From a virus, in IMG/VR virus record IMGVR_UViG_3300031673_000253, positions 1 through 34,715 of that record: a DNA stretch of 34,715 bases; one strand, 5' to 3'. The position numbers were made by a program, and so were the translations under genes. Every line of letters begins with the position of its first letter. Position 1 is the stretch's first letter. Of the stretch, positions 17,585 through 25,285 are shown piece by piece. The notes under the pieces are model-generated. The model searched no databases and was not told where the DNA came from. It was given only the letters and a program-made list of their open reading frames with translations.

Positions 17585-18355
17585 ATGAAACTGGTAGACA
17601 AATACGCTCAGCTCGTCAACGACATCGTCCCAACGGACGAAGAGGCTGAGTTCATTGGCCGCTTCTCCGCTGACATGGCTTATGCCAAGGTCGCGGGGGA
17701 CGAAGAGCTCCAGCATAAGTTTCTTGCAGCTCTCGTTCTCAGCCTGCCTGAAGATGTCGTGATGAAGGTAGGACATGTGCTCGACGAGATCAGCTCGTCA
17801 GGTGACATGGAGAAGGCCGCTTTCGACTGGAGCGGAGCCATCGGCGGTATTGGTCGAGGGCTGAAGAGTGTGGGTTCTGCCGCAGGTAAGGGCTTGATCC
17901 TCGGCACGTCTGCTGCAGCTATTCCTGCGCTCATCGGTGTTACCGCAAAAGCCATCGGTAAGAAGTTGGACGCAGCTACATCGGATCACGGCGCCTTAGT
18001 TCTGAGCAATGTGTTTGAGAAGCACCCAGACCTTAGGCATAACGTTGAGCAGGTGACCGCCAACTACGCCACCATTCAGAAGTTCTCGCCTACCCTGGCG
18101 AAGGATCCGAATGCGGCCGGTGCTCTGCTGTCCAACATCAACCAGCTCGGCCACGGTGGAATGACGTACCACGTCCTCTCTGACCTGGCTAAGATGGAAT
18201 CCAGTGTTACGAAGTCGCGCAGTGATGCACCGGGAGGGTTCTTCTCTCAGTTTGGCAAGGAACTCGGACACGGTGCAAGCGGTATCGGCAGCAGCATCGG
18301 AGCAAGAGCTGTTGAACAGAGCATTTTCCCAGGTGGTGGACGAGGCGGACCGTAA
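17585..18355 (+). CDS. Putative internal virion protein with hydrophobic Gly/Ala segment
   Basis: A 256-residue protein of unknown family. It has an N-terminal helical, acidic domain (1-75), then residues about 78-120 rich in Gly, Ala, Ile and Leu (SGAIGGIGRGLKSVG, LGTSAAAIPALIGVTAKAIG), which may insert in a membrane or pack in the capsid. A helical domain (about 130-200) and a Gly/Ser-rich tail ending GGGRGGP follow. One strict KVAG motif occurs near residue 35. AGGAG before the ATG is a clear ribosome binding site, and the gap to the previous gene is eight bases. The layout parallels the preceding 448-residue protein, so the two may act together. Confidence 0.7.
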   Translation: MKLVDKYAQLVNDIVPTDEEAEFIGRFSADMAYAKVAGDEELQHKFLAALVLSLPEDVVMKVGHVLDEISSSGDMEKAAFDWSGAIGGIGRGLKSVGSAAGKGLILGTSAAAIPALIGVTAKAIGKKLDAATSDHGALVLSNVFEKHPDLRHNVEQVTANYATIQKFSPTLAKDPNAAGALLSNINQLGHGGMTYHVLSDLAKMESSVTKSRSDAPGGFFSQFGKELGHGASGIGSSIGARAVEQSIFPGGGRGGP

Positions 18356-18377
18356 ATCTTAGTGTTGAGTGCTTATA

Positions 18378-18695
18378 ATGGGTCTGTACGACAACATCCG
18401 TTCGAAGACTGAGGACACGCAGACAAGCGGTCCTCGTACTCATCAGCGTGGTGATCTCGCACCGATTCCGGAGATGATTGGCGGTCCAGCTGCGGACATC
18501 CACTCTGCTCCGTTTCGTGGGGAAGAAACAACGACGTCTTTTGACAACCCTCGGGCTTTGCCGGCAGTTCCTCCAGAGCTGGCTGAAGCCATGGAAGAAA
18601 ACGAGCTTCCTGATCATGGGCCGGCTAGAGGTGCGGCAATACTCAGGAAAGCGGTGATACAGATGTTGGCCAACGCTCACAAGGAAGGTATCTAG
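18378..18695 (+). CDS. Small hypothetical protein
   Basis: A 105-residue protein of unknown function that starts MGLYDNIR. It is Pro-, Glu- and Arg-rich and probably disordered in the middle, with a C-terminal helix (ARGAAILRKAVIQML). A GTG at 18369 in frame would add three residues. No good ribosome binding site is visible for either start. The stop overlaps the GTG start of the protease gene (TAGTG), so translation of the two is probably coupled. A small protein fixed just upstream of a prohead protease could be a core component or protease partner, by position only. Confidence 0.65.
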   Translation: MGLYDNIRSKTEDTQTSGPRTHQRGDLAPIPEMIGGPAADIHSAPFRGEETTTSFDNPRALPAVPPELAEAMEENELPDHGPARGAAILRKAVIQMLANAHKEGI

Positions 18696-20494
18696 TGTCC
18701 TTCATAAAGTTCACGCCTCCGGCTGTAGACGTTTACGAGCTTCCCGCGATCGATCTGTTCAGCCGTGAACTTTCGAAGTACGCGTCACGTAATTACCTTC
18801 CACCGAAGATCGAAGAGTACCTGAAGACCGCTGAGCCTATTGAAGGCGGACGGATTGTTCTCGTCCACGGCCTCGGCTCAGATGAAGTCTGGGGCATCAA
18901 CAACAACGGTGATGGATTCCCTGAATACATGATCAACGACGATGGCGTGAAGGAAGCTACGCTGATCAACGATGATCCCGCTAACGACTGGGGCTACATC
19001 ACTTTCCAGAAGTACGCTCACTCGTTTGCCGACCACGTCAACAACCACCCAAACAACACGATCGGCGGCAAGGTTATCCTGGCCGACTGGAACCCTGAGA
19101 TGCACCGGGTTGAGATCGTGATGCCGATCGTCCCGAAGGCCACCAAGACCGCCGCTGCTCGTCATAAGGCAGAAGAAGCCGTCCACAAGATCGACCAGGG
19201 CGAGCCGATCGACGTCAGCATGGGCTGCAAGGTCGCCTACGACGTATGCAAGCGCTGTAAGAATAAGGCAAAGAACCGCTCTGAGTACTGCGACCACGCC
19301 AAGCACGCCATGGGCCAGGTCATGTCCGACGGTGTCCGCATCGGCGTAGACAACCCTCGTCCGAAGTTCTTCGACATCTCCTACGTGAAGCGCGGCGCCG
19401 ACCGGGCTGCCAAGCTGCTCATGAAGGTAGCCAGCACCACAACAGTGGTTAGAGTCCCTGACTGGCCTGATCACCGTAAGAAGGCCGGTAGGAAGGTCAG
19501 CGCTATCAAGAAGCAGGTCCCGATGTCAGGCGTGGATCCTATCTCTGCCCTGGCTGACCGGACTGAAGTTGACATTCTGAAGAACGTTGTCCCGTATGAC
19601 ATGTCCACATCGGAGAAGCTTCCGGCGAAGGTGGCTCGTCTCTTCAGTGTCTACCCTGCCGCTGACGTGATCTCCACGTTGACCGCGGCCGGAGTGGTCC
19701 TTCTTCCTCACGAGCTTCCGGAGAAGGTGGCCAGCGAGAGGTTCTACACCAAAGAGCCTGCTGCCTCCATTCTCAGCGACATCGACATTCAGGACCTGAT
19801 GGTAAAAAGGTCCATGTACACCCCGTTCCTTGTGATGCGTTTGACCCGTAAGGGGTTGATCTCAGGTTCGGGCAGTAAGGTCGCGTCCAATGTGGCTGCA
19901 GACTCTGCCGCCATGACTCGATACGGAAAGTACGTGAACTTCTTGAAGACAGCTTTTCAAACCGAATCTCAGGTTGAGAGTTGGAACAAGATGGTCACAG
20001 CCAGTCACCGTATCGTGGAAACCCTGACTGCCGAGTCCAACAAGGTTGTTGGCCTCTGGAAGGATGCAGGTTTTCCAGCTCTGGACGACGATATGAAATC
20101 GATGTTGGGGACCGAATGGTCTCAGGCATCGTCTGTAGTCAAAGTGGCGTTGAGTCAAGGATGGATGGACCTCGGAAACAAGATCAAAGGCGGTGTCGCC
20201 GGTCTCGCTGGTCAGGCTAAAGGCTTGGGCTCGAAAGCCCTGTCTGCAGCTAAGCCCGCAGCAGACGTCGGAGCACACGCTCTTGGTGTTGGCGGAGGAC
20301 CTTACCCGGCGTCGGCTTTGTTAGCGTATGGTGGTGCTCCTCTTGTTATGAGTTCGTTCTTTGCGGACAAGATGAACAAAGGAGAGGATCCCGGAGCTGT
20401 TGGTCAGTTCGTGGCCAAGCACCCCCTGATGTCATCGGGGGCCTCAGTTCTTGGATCGCTTTGGTTGCATAGGATGGCGAATAAGTATCGCTAA
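18695..20494 (+). CDS. Putative prohead (head maturation) protease with C-terminal extension
   Basis: A 599-residue protein whose first about 240 residues look like a prohead serine protease, which processes scaffold and core proteins during capsid maturation. Candidate catalytic residues are H114 or H118 (ADHVNNHP) and S175 in IDVSMGC, followed by a FFDISYV strand. A zinc-knuckle-like insert has C185, C188, C199 and H201, a pattern I recall from phage maturation proteases of this class. The catalytic part is followed at once by a KVAS motif (K244-S247), and further KVAS motifs lie at K344 and K395, so self-processing is plausible. The C-terminus ends in a Gly/Ala hydrophobic region. Start: GTG overlapping the previous stop, with GGAAGG upstream. 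The family call is by motif and position, and the 350-residue C-terminal part is unassigned. Confidence 0.65.
   Translation: MSFIKFTPPAVDVYELPAIDLFSRELSKYASRNYLPPKIEEYLKTAEPIEGGRIVLVHGLGSDEVWGINNNGDGFPEYMINDDGVKEATLINDDPANDWGYITFQKYAHSFADHVNNHPNNTIGGKVILADWNPEMHRVEIVMPIVPKATKTAAARHKAEEAVHKIDQGEPIDVSMGCKVAYDVCKRCKNKAKNRSEYCDHAKHAMGQVMSDGVRIGVDNPRPKFFDISYVKRGADRAAKLLMKVASTTTVVRVPDWPDHRKKAGRKVSAIKKQVPMSGVDPISALADRTEVDILKNVVPYDMSTSEKLPAKVARLFSVYPAADVISTLTAAGVVLLPHELPEKVASERFYTKEPAASILSDIDIQDLMVKRSMYTPFLVMRLTRKGLISGSGSKVASNVAADSAAMTRYGKYVNFLKTAFQTESQVESWNKMVTASHRIVETLTAESNKVVGLWKDAGFPALDDDMKSMLGTEWSQASSVVKVALSQGWMDLGNKIKGGVAGLAGQAKGLGSKALSAAKPAADVGAHALGVGGGPYPASALLAYGGAPLVMSSFFADKMNKGEDPGAVGQFVAKHPLMSSGASVLGSLWLHRMANKYR
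19893..19913. repeat. 21-bp imperfect palindrome, copy 2, inside protease gene
   Basis: Identical to the copy at 25286-25306 and to the reverse complement of 4357-4377. Arms are TGGCTGCAGA and TCTGCCGCCA around a central C. Here it is within the protease coding sequence, encoding part of VAADSAAM in the C-terminal region. Confidence 0.8.
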
Positions 20495-20510
20495 TCTTTC
20501 TACACTGATG

Positions 20511-20526
20511 ACGGATAGTAATCCGT
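20511..20526 (+). other. Small hairpin between protease and core-protein genes
   Basis: ACGGAT, loop AGTA, ATCCGT, followed by only three T. The six-base stem is weak for a terminator. It may instead be a processing or 5' leader structure ahead of the GGGAG ribosome binding site of the next gene. Confidence 0.35.
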
Positions 20527-20545
20527 TTGACTTGGGAGAAATCGC

Positions 20546-21028
20546 ATGGATCTGGAAAAACTGGCGTCACTCTTGAACGAGGACGTGGAGGAACGTGCAA
20601 CTGAGGCCGTAGTGCCCCAGCCGACCAAAACCGCCTCTGCGGAAGATGCCGGCAGCACGGATGAAGACGAAACGACCATGAAGGTTGCGTCTGAACTGTT
20701 TGCCATGGGCGATATCATCGCCAGTGGCTTCGTCAATCACCTGGCCAACCGCGTCAAGGAAGCCAACAGTCCGTCACCGGACCTGGGCAACAGCGCTGGC
20801 GGCAAGGGCTCGGTTGCAAAGTCCAAGGGCGACTCACTGCCCCAGAACACCGCACCGATGCCGGCTGACGAAGAGGACCACAAGCTCAAGGAAAAGGGCC
20901 TCAAGAACACCGGTCCGAAGGTCAGCACCAAGGGTGACAGCCAGGGCACGGGTATGGGCGAAGGCGGCGGCAAGTCGGCTGCTGACAAGACCATCCTGGA
21001 TCGTCTGGCCAAGGCTCTCCGTAAGTAA
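20546..21028 (+). CDS. Putative core/scaffold protein 1 (acidic, KTAS-bearing)
   Basis: A 160-residue low-complexity protein, unrecognised by family. Three strict motifs lie at K5-S8 (KLAS), K28-S31 (KTAS) and K46-S49 (KVAS). Residues about 70-140 are Gly/Lys/Ser/Asp-rich and probably disordered, and a short basic helix ends the protein (ILDRLAKALRK). It lies between the protease and the capsid protein, where T4-like phages encode small core proteins cut by their protease. The ATG has GGGAG at a good distance. By that analogy it may be an internal scaffold component that is trimmed or shredded during maturation (inference). Confidence 0.7.
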   Translation: MDLEKLASLLNEDVEERATEAVVPQPTKTASAEDAGSTDEDETTMKVASELFAMGDIIASGFVNHLANRVKEANSPSPDLGNSAGGKGSVAKSKGDSLPQNTAPMPADEEDHKLKEKGLKNTGPKVSTKGDSQGTGMGEGGGKSAADKTILDRLAKALRK

Positions 21029-21077
21029 GCGGAAGCCTTGATTTGTCTGTTGTACTGAAACCACGAAAGGAACGGCC

Positions 21078-21449
21078 ATGGCCGAAGAGATGAGCTTCAC
21101 CAAGTTGCTCGCCGATTACGGCAGCGACAAGGTCGCCGGCCAGGACGAACCGTCAGAAGAGACTGTCGATACCGAAGCCAGCACCAAGGAACCTTCGAAG
21201 GTAGCATCCGCCGAAGGTACCACCAAGCTGGCAGGTATGGACTGGCTCCATCACAACTCCGCATCCATCGAGAAACTGGCCTCGGACATTTCCGAGGTGC
21301 TGGACAACGATGATAATCGCGAGTTGTTCGGTCGTTGCCTGGACGCTGTGACCCTTTTGAAAGTTGGCGGGTACCTCAACGACGAGGATTCGGACAAAGC
21401 TAAGGACGTCGTTGTCCTTGCCAACGAACTCTACCGTCGCCTCCCGTAG
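21078..21449 (+). CDS. Putative core/scaffold protein 2 (acidic, KTAS-bearing)
   Basis: A 123-residue acidic protein of unknown family. Four strict K-[TVIL]-A-[SG] motifs (KVAG near residue 18, KVAS near 42, KLAG near 51, KLAS near 67) divide the disordered N-terminal half. The C-terminal half is a helical domain (DNDDNRELFGRCLDAVTLL to VVVLANELYRRLP). AAAGGAAC precedes the ATG, the same ribosome binding site type as the capsid gene and 27260. Second of five small genes between protease and capsid. A core or scaffold role is inferred from position and motif density. Confidence 0.7.
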   Translation: MAEEMSFTKLLADYGSDKVAGQDEPSEETVDTEASTKEPSKVASAEGTTKLAGMDWLHHNSASIEKLASDISEVLDNDDNRELFGRCLDAVTLLKVGGYLNDEDSDKAKDVVVLANELYRRLP

Positions 21450-21482
21450 GTCGAGGCCCGTTCACAAAAAAGGAAAAGACCA

Positions 21483-22004
21483 ATGGGAGAATTGACGCTT
21501 ACAAAGGTGGCATCCTCGCTGAACCGCATGCAGCAGGAACAGGAGAACCGCAACGCTCTCTCCTTGTTCTCTTCCTATGGGAAAGAGGACCAGGAAAAGA
21601 TCGCCAAGTGCTTCGAGTTCCTGAAGCAGTCGGAAGCGGCCACCAAGATTGCTCACGAAAAGGGTGAGATGGAAGAGTCGGCTGTTATTGCGCCGATGAC
21701 TCCGGCTCGTCGCCTCAAGGTAGCCATCGAGCTGGCTCACTTCAATGAGCTGGCCTCGAACGAGGGTCTGGCCAAGCAGGCTGAGGAAGCTGCAGCCGCC
21801 GGAGCTTTGATGTCGAATCTTTTCGTCGACTACGTCAAGCAGGCCGAAGAAAAGGCTGCCGCGATGCCGCCGCAGTTCGCCGCCATGAAGGAGAAGATGA
21901 AAGACTCCAAGGATGGCGACGGAGACGGCAAGAAGATGGAAGGCACCGGCAAGAAAGACAAGAAGGACGACGACAAAGAAGACGAAGACGACAAGGAAGA
22001 CTAA
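21483..22004 (+). CDS. Putative core/scaffold protein 3 with acidic/lysine tail
   Basis: A 173-residue, strongly helical protein of unknown family. One strict motif KVAS lies near the N-terminus (K8) and looser copies occur further on (EKIAK, TKIAH, LKVAI). The last about 45 residues are almost only Lys, Asp, Glu and Gly, a highly charged tail that is surely disordered. AAGGAAAAG precedes the ATG. Such charge-rich tails are common in scaffold and internal head proteins. The family itself is not recognised. Confidence 0.7.
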   Translation: MGELTLTKVASSLNRMQQEQENRNALSLFSSYGKEDQEKIAKCFEFLKQSEAATKIAHEKGEMEESAVIAPMTPARRLKVAIELAHFNELASNEGLAKQAEEAAAAGALMSNLFVDYVKQAEEKAAAMPPQFAAMKEKMKDSKDGDGDGKKMEGTGKKDKKDDDKEDEDDKED

Positions 22005-22005
22005 C

Positions 22006-22284
22006 GTGTCTGACTCCTACGACGACATCCTCATGAATGCCATGCAAGCCGCTCAGGTGGAGGGACTGGTTACAGGTCCCTCCGCCGAGAGTGGCGGAAC
22101 TGATGTTCATAAGGAATCCAGCGAAGCCGAGGAATCGGATTCACTGGTCCAGGAACACCTTCAGGCAGAGTCCAAGAAAGAGGCTCAGAGCACCCACCGC
22201 CGTACGGCAAAGGTTGCTCTTCTGGCCTTACTCACCGCAGGCGACACATGCCTGTCTGTTGAGAGACTGAAAAATGGACGATAA
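22006..22284 (+). CDS. Small putative core/scaffold protein 4
   Basis: A 92-residue protein starting at a GTG two bases after the previous stop, with GGAAG upstream. The same frame is open further upstream inside the previous gene, but that part encodes a Lys/Thr/Arg low-complexity stretch and is a shadow. The product is acidic and Ser/Glu-rich (SSEAEESDSLVQEHLQAESKKEAQ), with a hydrophobic C-terminal helix containing a relaxed motif (RTAKVALLALLTAG). It overlaps the next gene by 11 bases. Function unknown; position suggests the head core group. Confidence 0.6.
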   Translation: MSDSYDDILMNAMQAAQVEGLVTGPSAESGGTDVHKESSEAEESDSLVQEHLQAESKKEAQSTHRRTAKVALLALLTAGDTCLSVERLKNGR

Positions 22285-22696
22285 ACAAGCAAACGATCTT
22301 CTCAAAGCAGCCACCTTTGCTCATACGCAGCTGAAGGTGGCGCAAGATAAGATTGCTACGCTTGAAGCCAACCTGAAGCAAGAGCAGGAAGAGAAGTCTG
22401 CAGCCAACCTCGCTCTGGAGATGGTTAGTGAAGGCCGGCTCGACCCGGAGGATGCACCGGCGTTCGCTAAGAAGGCTGTGGAACAAGGTATTGATTTCAT
22501 CAAACGCGCTCTTGACCTGGAATTGCTCACACCTGAGTCCTTCGGATCTCTGGTAGAGAAAGACGCTGTTGAAGGAGTCAAGGTCGCTGGATCCTCTCCC
22601 ACTGTGAGTGGGAAAGAAATTTCCAGATTTGACCAGAGCTTTTTCGAGCTCAAGCACACTCTGTATGGAGATGAGTTTCCGTACGACTCCGTATAG
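22274..22696 (+). CDS. Putative core/scaffold protein 5 with coiled coil
   Basis: A 140-residue protein of unknown family. Residues about 5-55 form a charged amphipathic helix (AQDKIATLEANLKQEQEEK), a likely coiled coil. The rest is helical and ends in an aromatic segment (SRFDQSFFELKHTLYG). One strict motif KVAG occurs near residue 102, and relaxed ones near the start (LKAAT, LKVAQ). The ATG lies inside the end of the previous gene with a weak GAGA ribosome binding site, so coupling is likely. Coiled-coil proteins just upstream of the capsid gene are often scaffolds. This is the best positional candidate of the five. Confidence 0.7.
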   Translation: MDDKQANDLLKAATFAHTQLKVAQDKIATLEANLKQEQEEKSAANLALEMVSEGRLDPEDAPAFAKKAVEQGIDFIKRALDLELLTPESFGSLVEKDAVEGVKVAGSSPTVSGKEISRFDQSFFELKHTLYGDEFPYDSV

Positions 22697-22729
22697 AAGC
22701 TCTTGTACTGAACTTTTAGGAGGAACCAG

Positions 22730-23365
22730 ATGCCGTTTTTCAACGACACGACCGGTCAGGTTCCGACGACTTACCTCGTCGAAGTCGACGCGAAGGCTGA
22801 AGCGTGGGAACGTATTTCAATTCCCCGTGGACCCGTTGCCATTCCCGAAGGCGCTGTCTTCGTGAGGGACAACCGCCGCCGCGCCGCCGAACTTGCCGCT
22901 GTGGACGGTGTGTCCTTGCTGGACGACCCGTTCGTTTACATCAACTACGCGAATCCCGCAGCACCGCAGACCAATGACCGTCAGACGTACAACGTCGCCG
23001 GCCAGGGTGTGCAGTACTCGGTCGACCTGGATGGCGGCAATTATGTCGGCATCATGGGTCCGAGCCTTCGCATCACCATGCCGTATGACGCCCGGTTCTT
23101 TGTGACCGCCGACATCGGCAACTTCGTGCTGGGTGATCCGATCACCTTGAAGCGCGAAACTGCCGGCGCGGCTGTACGCCCGGCTGCAATCAAATGGGGT
23201 CGTCCGTCCAACGGTGATAACGCCGACGGTCGTGCTACCCTGCTTGGCGCCCCGACAGCGGGCGCGGCTGCTGAATCCAGCCTGTCGTTCGCGACGGTTG
23301 AGTCTTTCAGCCCCAACAACCAGAAGATCACCTTCATCTTCGGTAACTCAGGCAAGGTTGTCTAA
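22730..23365 (+). CDS. Putative capsid decoration protein
   Basis: A 211-residue protein, beta-rich and Gly/Ala-rich, with no K-x-A-S motif, coming directly before the major capsid gene. The perfect AGGAGG ribosome binding site suggests high expression. The sequence has the feel of a capsid cement or decoration protein: a short N-terminal arm, alternating strands (YSVDLDGGNYVGIMGPSLR, FFVTADIGNFVLG) and a strand-forming C-terminus (QKITFIFGNSGKVV). I cannot name the family. The call rests on position, composition and expression signals. A head fibre or a minor tail protein are alternatives. Confidence 0.5.
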   Translation: MPFFNDTTGQVPTTYLVEVDAKAEAWERISIPRGPVAIPEGAVFVRDNRRRAAELAAVDGVSLLDDPFVYINYANPAAPQTNDRQTYNVAGQGVQYSVDLDGGNYVGIMGPSLRITMPYDARFFVTADIGNFVLGDPITLKRETAGAAVRPAAIKWGRPSNGDNADGRATLLGAPTAGAAAESSLSFATVESFSPNNQKITFIFGNSGKVV

Positions 23366-23376
23366 GAGACAACCTT
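23354..23376 (+). other. Perfect 10-bp hairpin spanning the stop codon before the capsid gene
   Basis: AAGGTTGTCT pairs perfectly with AGACAACCTT across a three-base loop. The TAA stop at 23363-23365 lies in the stem/loop junction. No T-run follows, so it is not a typical intrinsic terminator. It could stabilise or separate the capsid transcript. Confidence 0.6.
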
Positions 23377-23426
23377 AGCTTGGTCCCGTAGATTTTCGGT
23401 GTGCTTCACTTTTGAAAGGAACGACG

Positions 23427-24554
23427 ATGAGCTTGGTTACCGCCGAAGAATTCAATCCCGTGTTCTTCGACGCGCTCCGTCACAACGAGTTCACGAAGGC
23501 AGGCCAGGTTGTTGGTGACTACATCCAGGAACGCATCCGCGAAAGCGGCTTTGCACGCAAGATCCTGGACGTGCAGACTGTCACTGAGAACGACCGCGGC
23601 ATGCAGGTGGACCCGAACGGCGCACACGACGGTTTTGAATACGTCGTACCCATCGAACCCAACACGGTAGCACAGCGTGTTGATTTCCGTGGTGAGCCGG
23701 AGCGTGTCTGGATTCCGGGCAATCGCTTTGCGATTCGCTTCCAGAAGATCTCCACCAACGAGTTCACGAAGCCCGAGGAAGAACTTCTCGCGCACCGTGA
23801 GCCGGTCCTGAAGATCATTGAGCAGAACAGCATCAAGGATATGCAGGAGCAGGAGGACATTGCGTTCCTCGACCACGCGAAGACCTGTGCAGGTCTGAGC
23901 ACTCTGCGCCTGAACGAATCCCCGGCAGCCACTGGTGGCTTCCTTGGGTTCACCACTGGTGCACAGGTGGATGCGTTCTTCAAGGGTGCAGCTCCGGTTG
24001 CCAACCCTCGGACAGCGAACATCACCCTGTCACCGAACAACTACTTCCGTCGTGATACCATCGCCGACATGGCGAAGATCCTGCTGGCACGCCAGCTGGA
24101 GCTGAAGGTGTTCCTGATGTCCGCACAGGACTTCGTGGACACTCTTCGATGGTTCGCGGACGAAGTGGGCCATGACATTGCCACGAAGATCACCATCGGT
24201 GGCTACAAAGAAGCAACCGTTGGTGGCTACACCTTCGTCACCACGATCAAGACCAACCGTCGCCTCGTGCAGCCGGGTCACATCTACGGCTTCGCTGACA
24301 AGACGGCCCTGGGCAAGTTCCTGATTCTGACCGCTCCGAAGTTCTGGTTGAATAAAAGAGCGAACCTGATTCAGATGCAGGCCTGGGAAGTCATCGGTGC
24401 AGGCATCGGTAACATCAACGGCTGCGCGATCATCCTGCTTGCAGGCGCTGAGCCTCTGGATCTTCCGGTTCCGCCGGAAGTGTTCACCAGCGGTTTCCTT
24501 CGGATTTATCCGGAAGGCGTCAACCGCGCAGGTGGTGCAAACCCGGACGAGTAA
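23427..24554 (+). CDS. Major capsid protein (HK97-fold type)
   Basis: A 375-residue protein forming the icosahedral shell (inferred). Support: length, position after protease/core genes and before a terminator and neck genes, strong AAAGGAAC ribosome binding site. The sequence has the usual order: an N-terminal arm (MSLVTAEEFNPVFF), an E-loop-like beta stretch (about 60-100), a long spine-helix region (EEELLAHREPVLKIIEQ), then a mixed A/P domain ending with WEVIGAGIGNINGCAIILL and a short C-terminal arm. There is no K-x-A-S motif, so no processing by that route is predicted. An in-frame TTG at 23412 lies inside the ribosome binding site region and is rejected as start. Confidence 0.8.
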   Translation: MSLVTAEEFNPVFFDALRHNEFTKAGQVVGDYIQERIRESGFARKILDVQTVTENDRGMQVDPNGAHDGFEYVVPIEPNTVAQRVDFRGEPERVWIPGNRFAIRFQKISTNEFTKPEEELLAHREPVLKIIEQNSIKDMQEQEDIAFLDHAKTCAGLSTLRLNESPAATGGFLGFTTGAQVDAFFKGAAPVANPRTANITLSPNNYFRRDTIADMAKILLARQLELKVFLMSAQDFVDTLRWFADEVGHDIATKITIGGYKEATVGGYTFVTTIKTNRRLVQPGHIYGFADKTALGKFLILTAPKFWLNKRANLIQMQAWEVIGAGIGNINGCAIILLAGAEPLDLPVPPEVFTSGFLRIYPEGVNRAGGANPDE

Positions 24555-24576
24555 GTACGGGGCAGCAAGCTTTTTT

Positions 24577-24610
24577 ACAAGGACCAGCTTTTGCTGGTCC
24601 TTGTTCTTTG
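24577..24610 (+). terminator. Intrinsic terminator after the major capsid gene
   Basis: A perfect 12-bp stem, ACAAGGACCAGC with GCTGGTCCTTGT, closes a TTTT loop and is followed by TCTTTG. Position just after the capsid stop fits a site that ends or attenuates the head transcript. Confidence 0.85.
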
Positions 24611-24624
24611 CCTCTGGTTATACT
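24595..24624 (+). promoter_or_regulatory. Candidate promoter for the neck/tail genes
   Basis: TATACT at 24619-24624 lies between the terminator and the next gene start. The best -35 match, TGGTCC at 24595-24600 (3 of 6 to TTGACA), is 18 bp upstream and falls inside the terminator stem. The same TATACT with an 18-bp spacer is found at 34602. Support is modest. Confidence 0.3.
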
Positions 24625-24660
24625 ACGACCCTAAACTGGTAGTAGGAAACAGGAGCTTAC

Positions 24661-25284
24661 ATGTCTCGTACCGTCGTGATGCCTCGTAAGGTTTATGAGG
24701 TGAAAAGCAAAGTAACCGACCCTATTCGTCTCTACTTGGACACCGGCATCCAGCGTCACATCAATCCTGGTGACACTGTGCTGCTTCTCGGCGAAACCGC
24801 CGGCCGTGTAGGTCTCGATCGCGAGATGCACCGTGGCCGTGTTGATTTCCGCGAGTTCAACATCGTGATGCCGGAAACCACAGATCCCCAGGTTGCTGAG
24901 TCGAAGTTGTTTCAAGACTCCCTCAAGCAGTACGAGGGTGTCATGAAACACCTGTTCAGCGGCAACGTGCTGTACCTCGACTCCAACGGCGCCATCTCCG
25001 AGGGGCCGCCGCCGGCCGCCGCCGAGGTCGTTGCACCGAAGGTGGACGACTCTGAGCAGGTCGAGAAGCTTGAGAAGGCTGTGAAACAGCCAGACCTGAA
25101 GATCGTCAAGGACGAGACACCCTCGGCCGAGGAAGAATTCTCTGCTGAGGACGACACTGAGATCCTCTTGGACGACGAAGAAGAGGATGCAGAGGTATCT
25201 GAGGACGGCGAAGATGCTGAAAAGCCTGAGCCGGCTAAGACGGGCAAGAGTCGTAAGAAGGGTCGCAAGAAGTCCAAGAAGTAG
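24661..25284 (+). CDS. Hypothetical protein with acidic then basic C-terminal tail
   Basis: A 207-residue protein of unknown family. Residues 1-110 look like a folded, beta-rich domain (RKVYEVKSKVTDPIRLYLD, NPGDTVLLLGETAGRVGL). Residues about 120-190 are strongly acidic (runs of Asp and Glu), and the last 20 are almost all Lys, Arg, Gly and Ser, so the tail is a charge-segregated disordered region. It has an AGGAG ribosome binding site and is the first gene after the post-capsid terminator. The folded part, following the capsid gene, might be a head-completion protein. That is inference from order only. Confidence 0.65.
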   Translation: MSRTVVMPRKVYEVKSKVTDPIRLYLDTGIQRHINPGDTVLLLGETAGRVGLDREMHRGRVDFREFNIVMPETTDPQVAESKLFQDSLKQYEGVMKHLFSGNVLYLDSNGAISEGPPPAAAEVVAPKVDDSEQVEKLEKAVKQPDLKIVKDETPSAEEEFSAEDDTEILLDDEEEDAEVSEDGEDAEKPEPAKTGKSRKKGRKKSKK

Positions 25285-25285
25285 A

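Noticed and set aside
18374-18379. Perfect TATAAT just before the gene at 18378
   Set aside because: It overlaps the ATG itself and has no -35 at a suitable distance. A transcript from it would lack the start codon.
21913-22005. Upstream extension of the gene at 22006
   Set aside because: It reads the Lys/Asp-rich tail of the preceding gene in another frame, giving Lys/Thr/Arg low complexity. The GTG at 22006 has a proper ribosome binding site.
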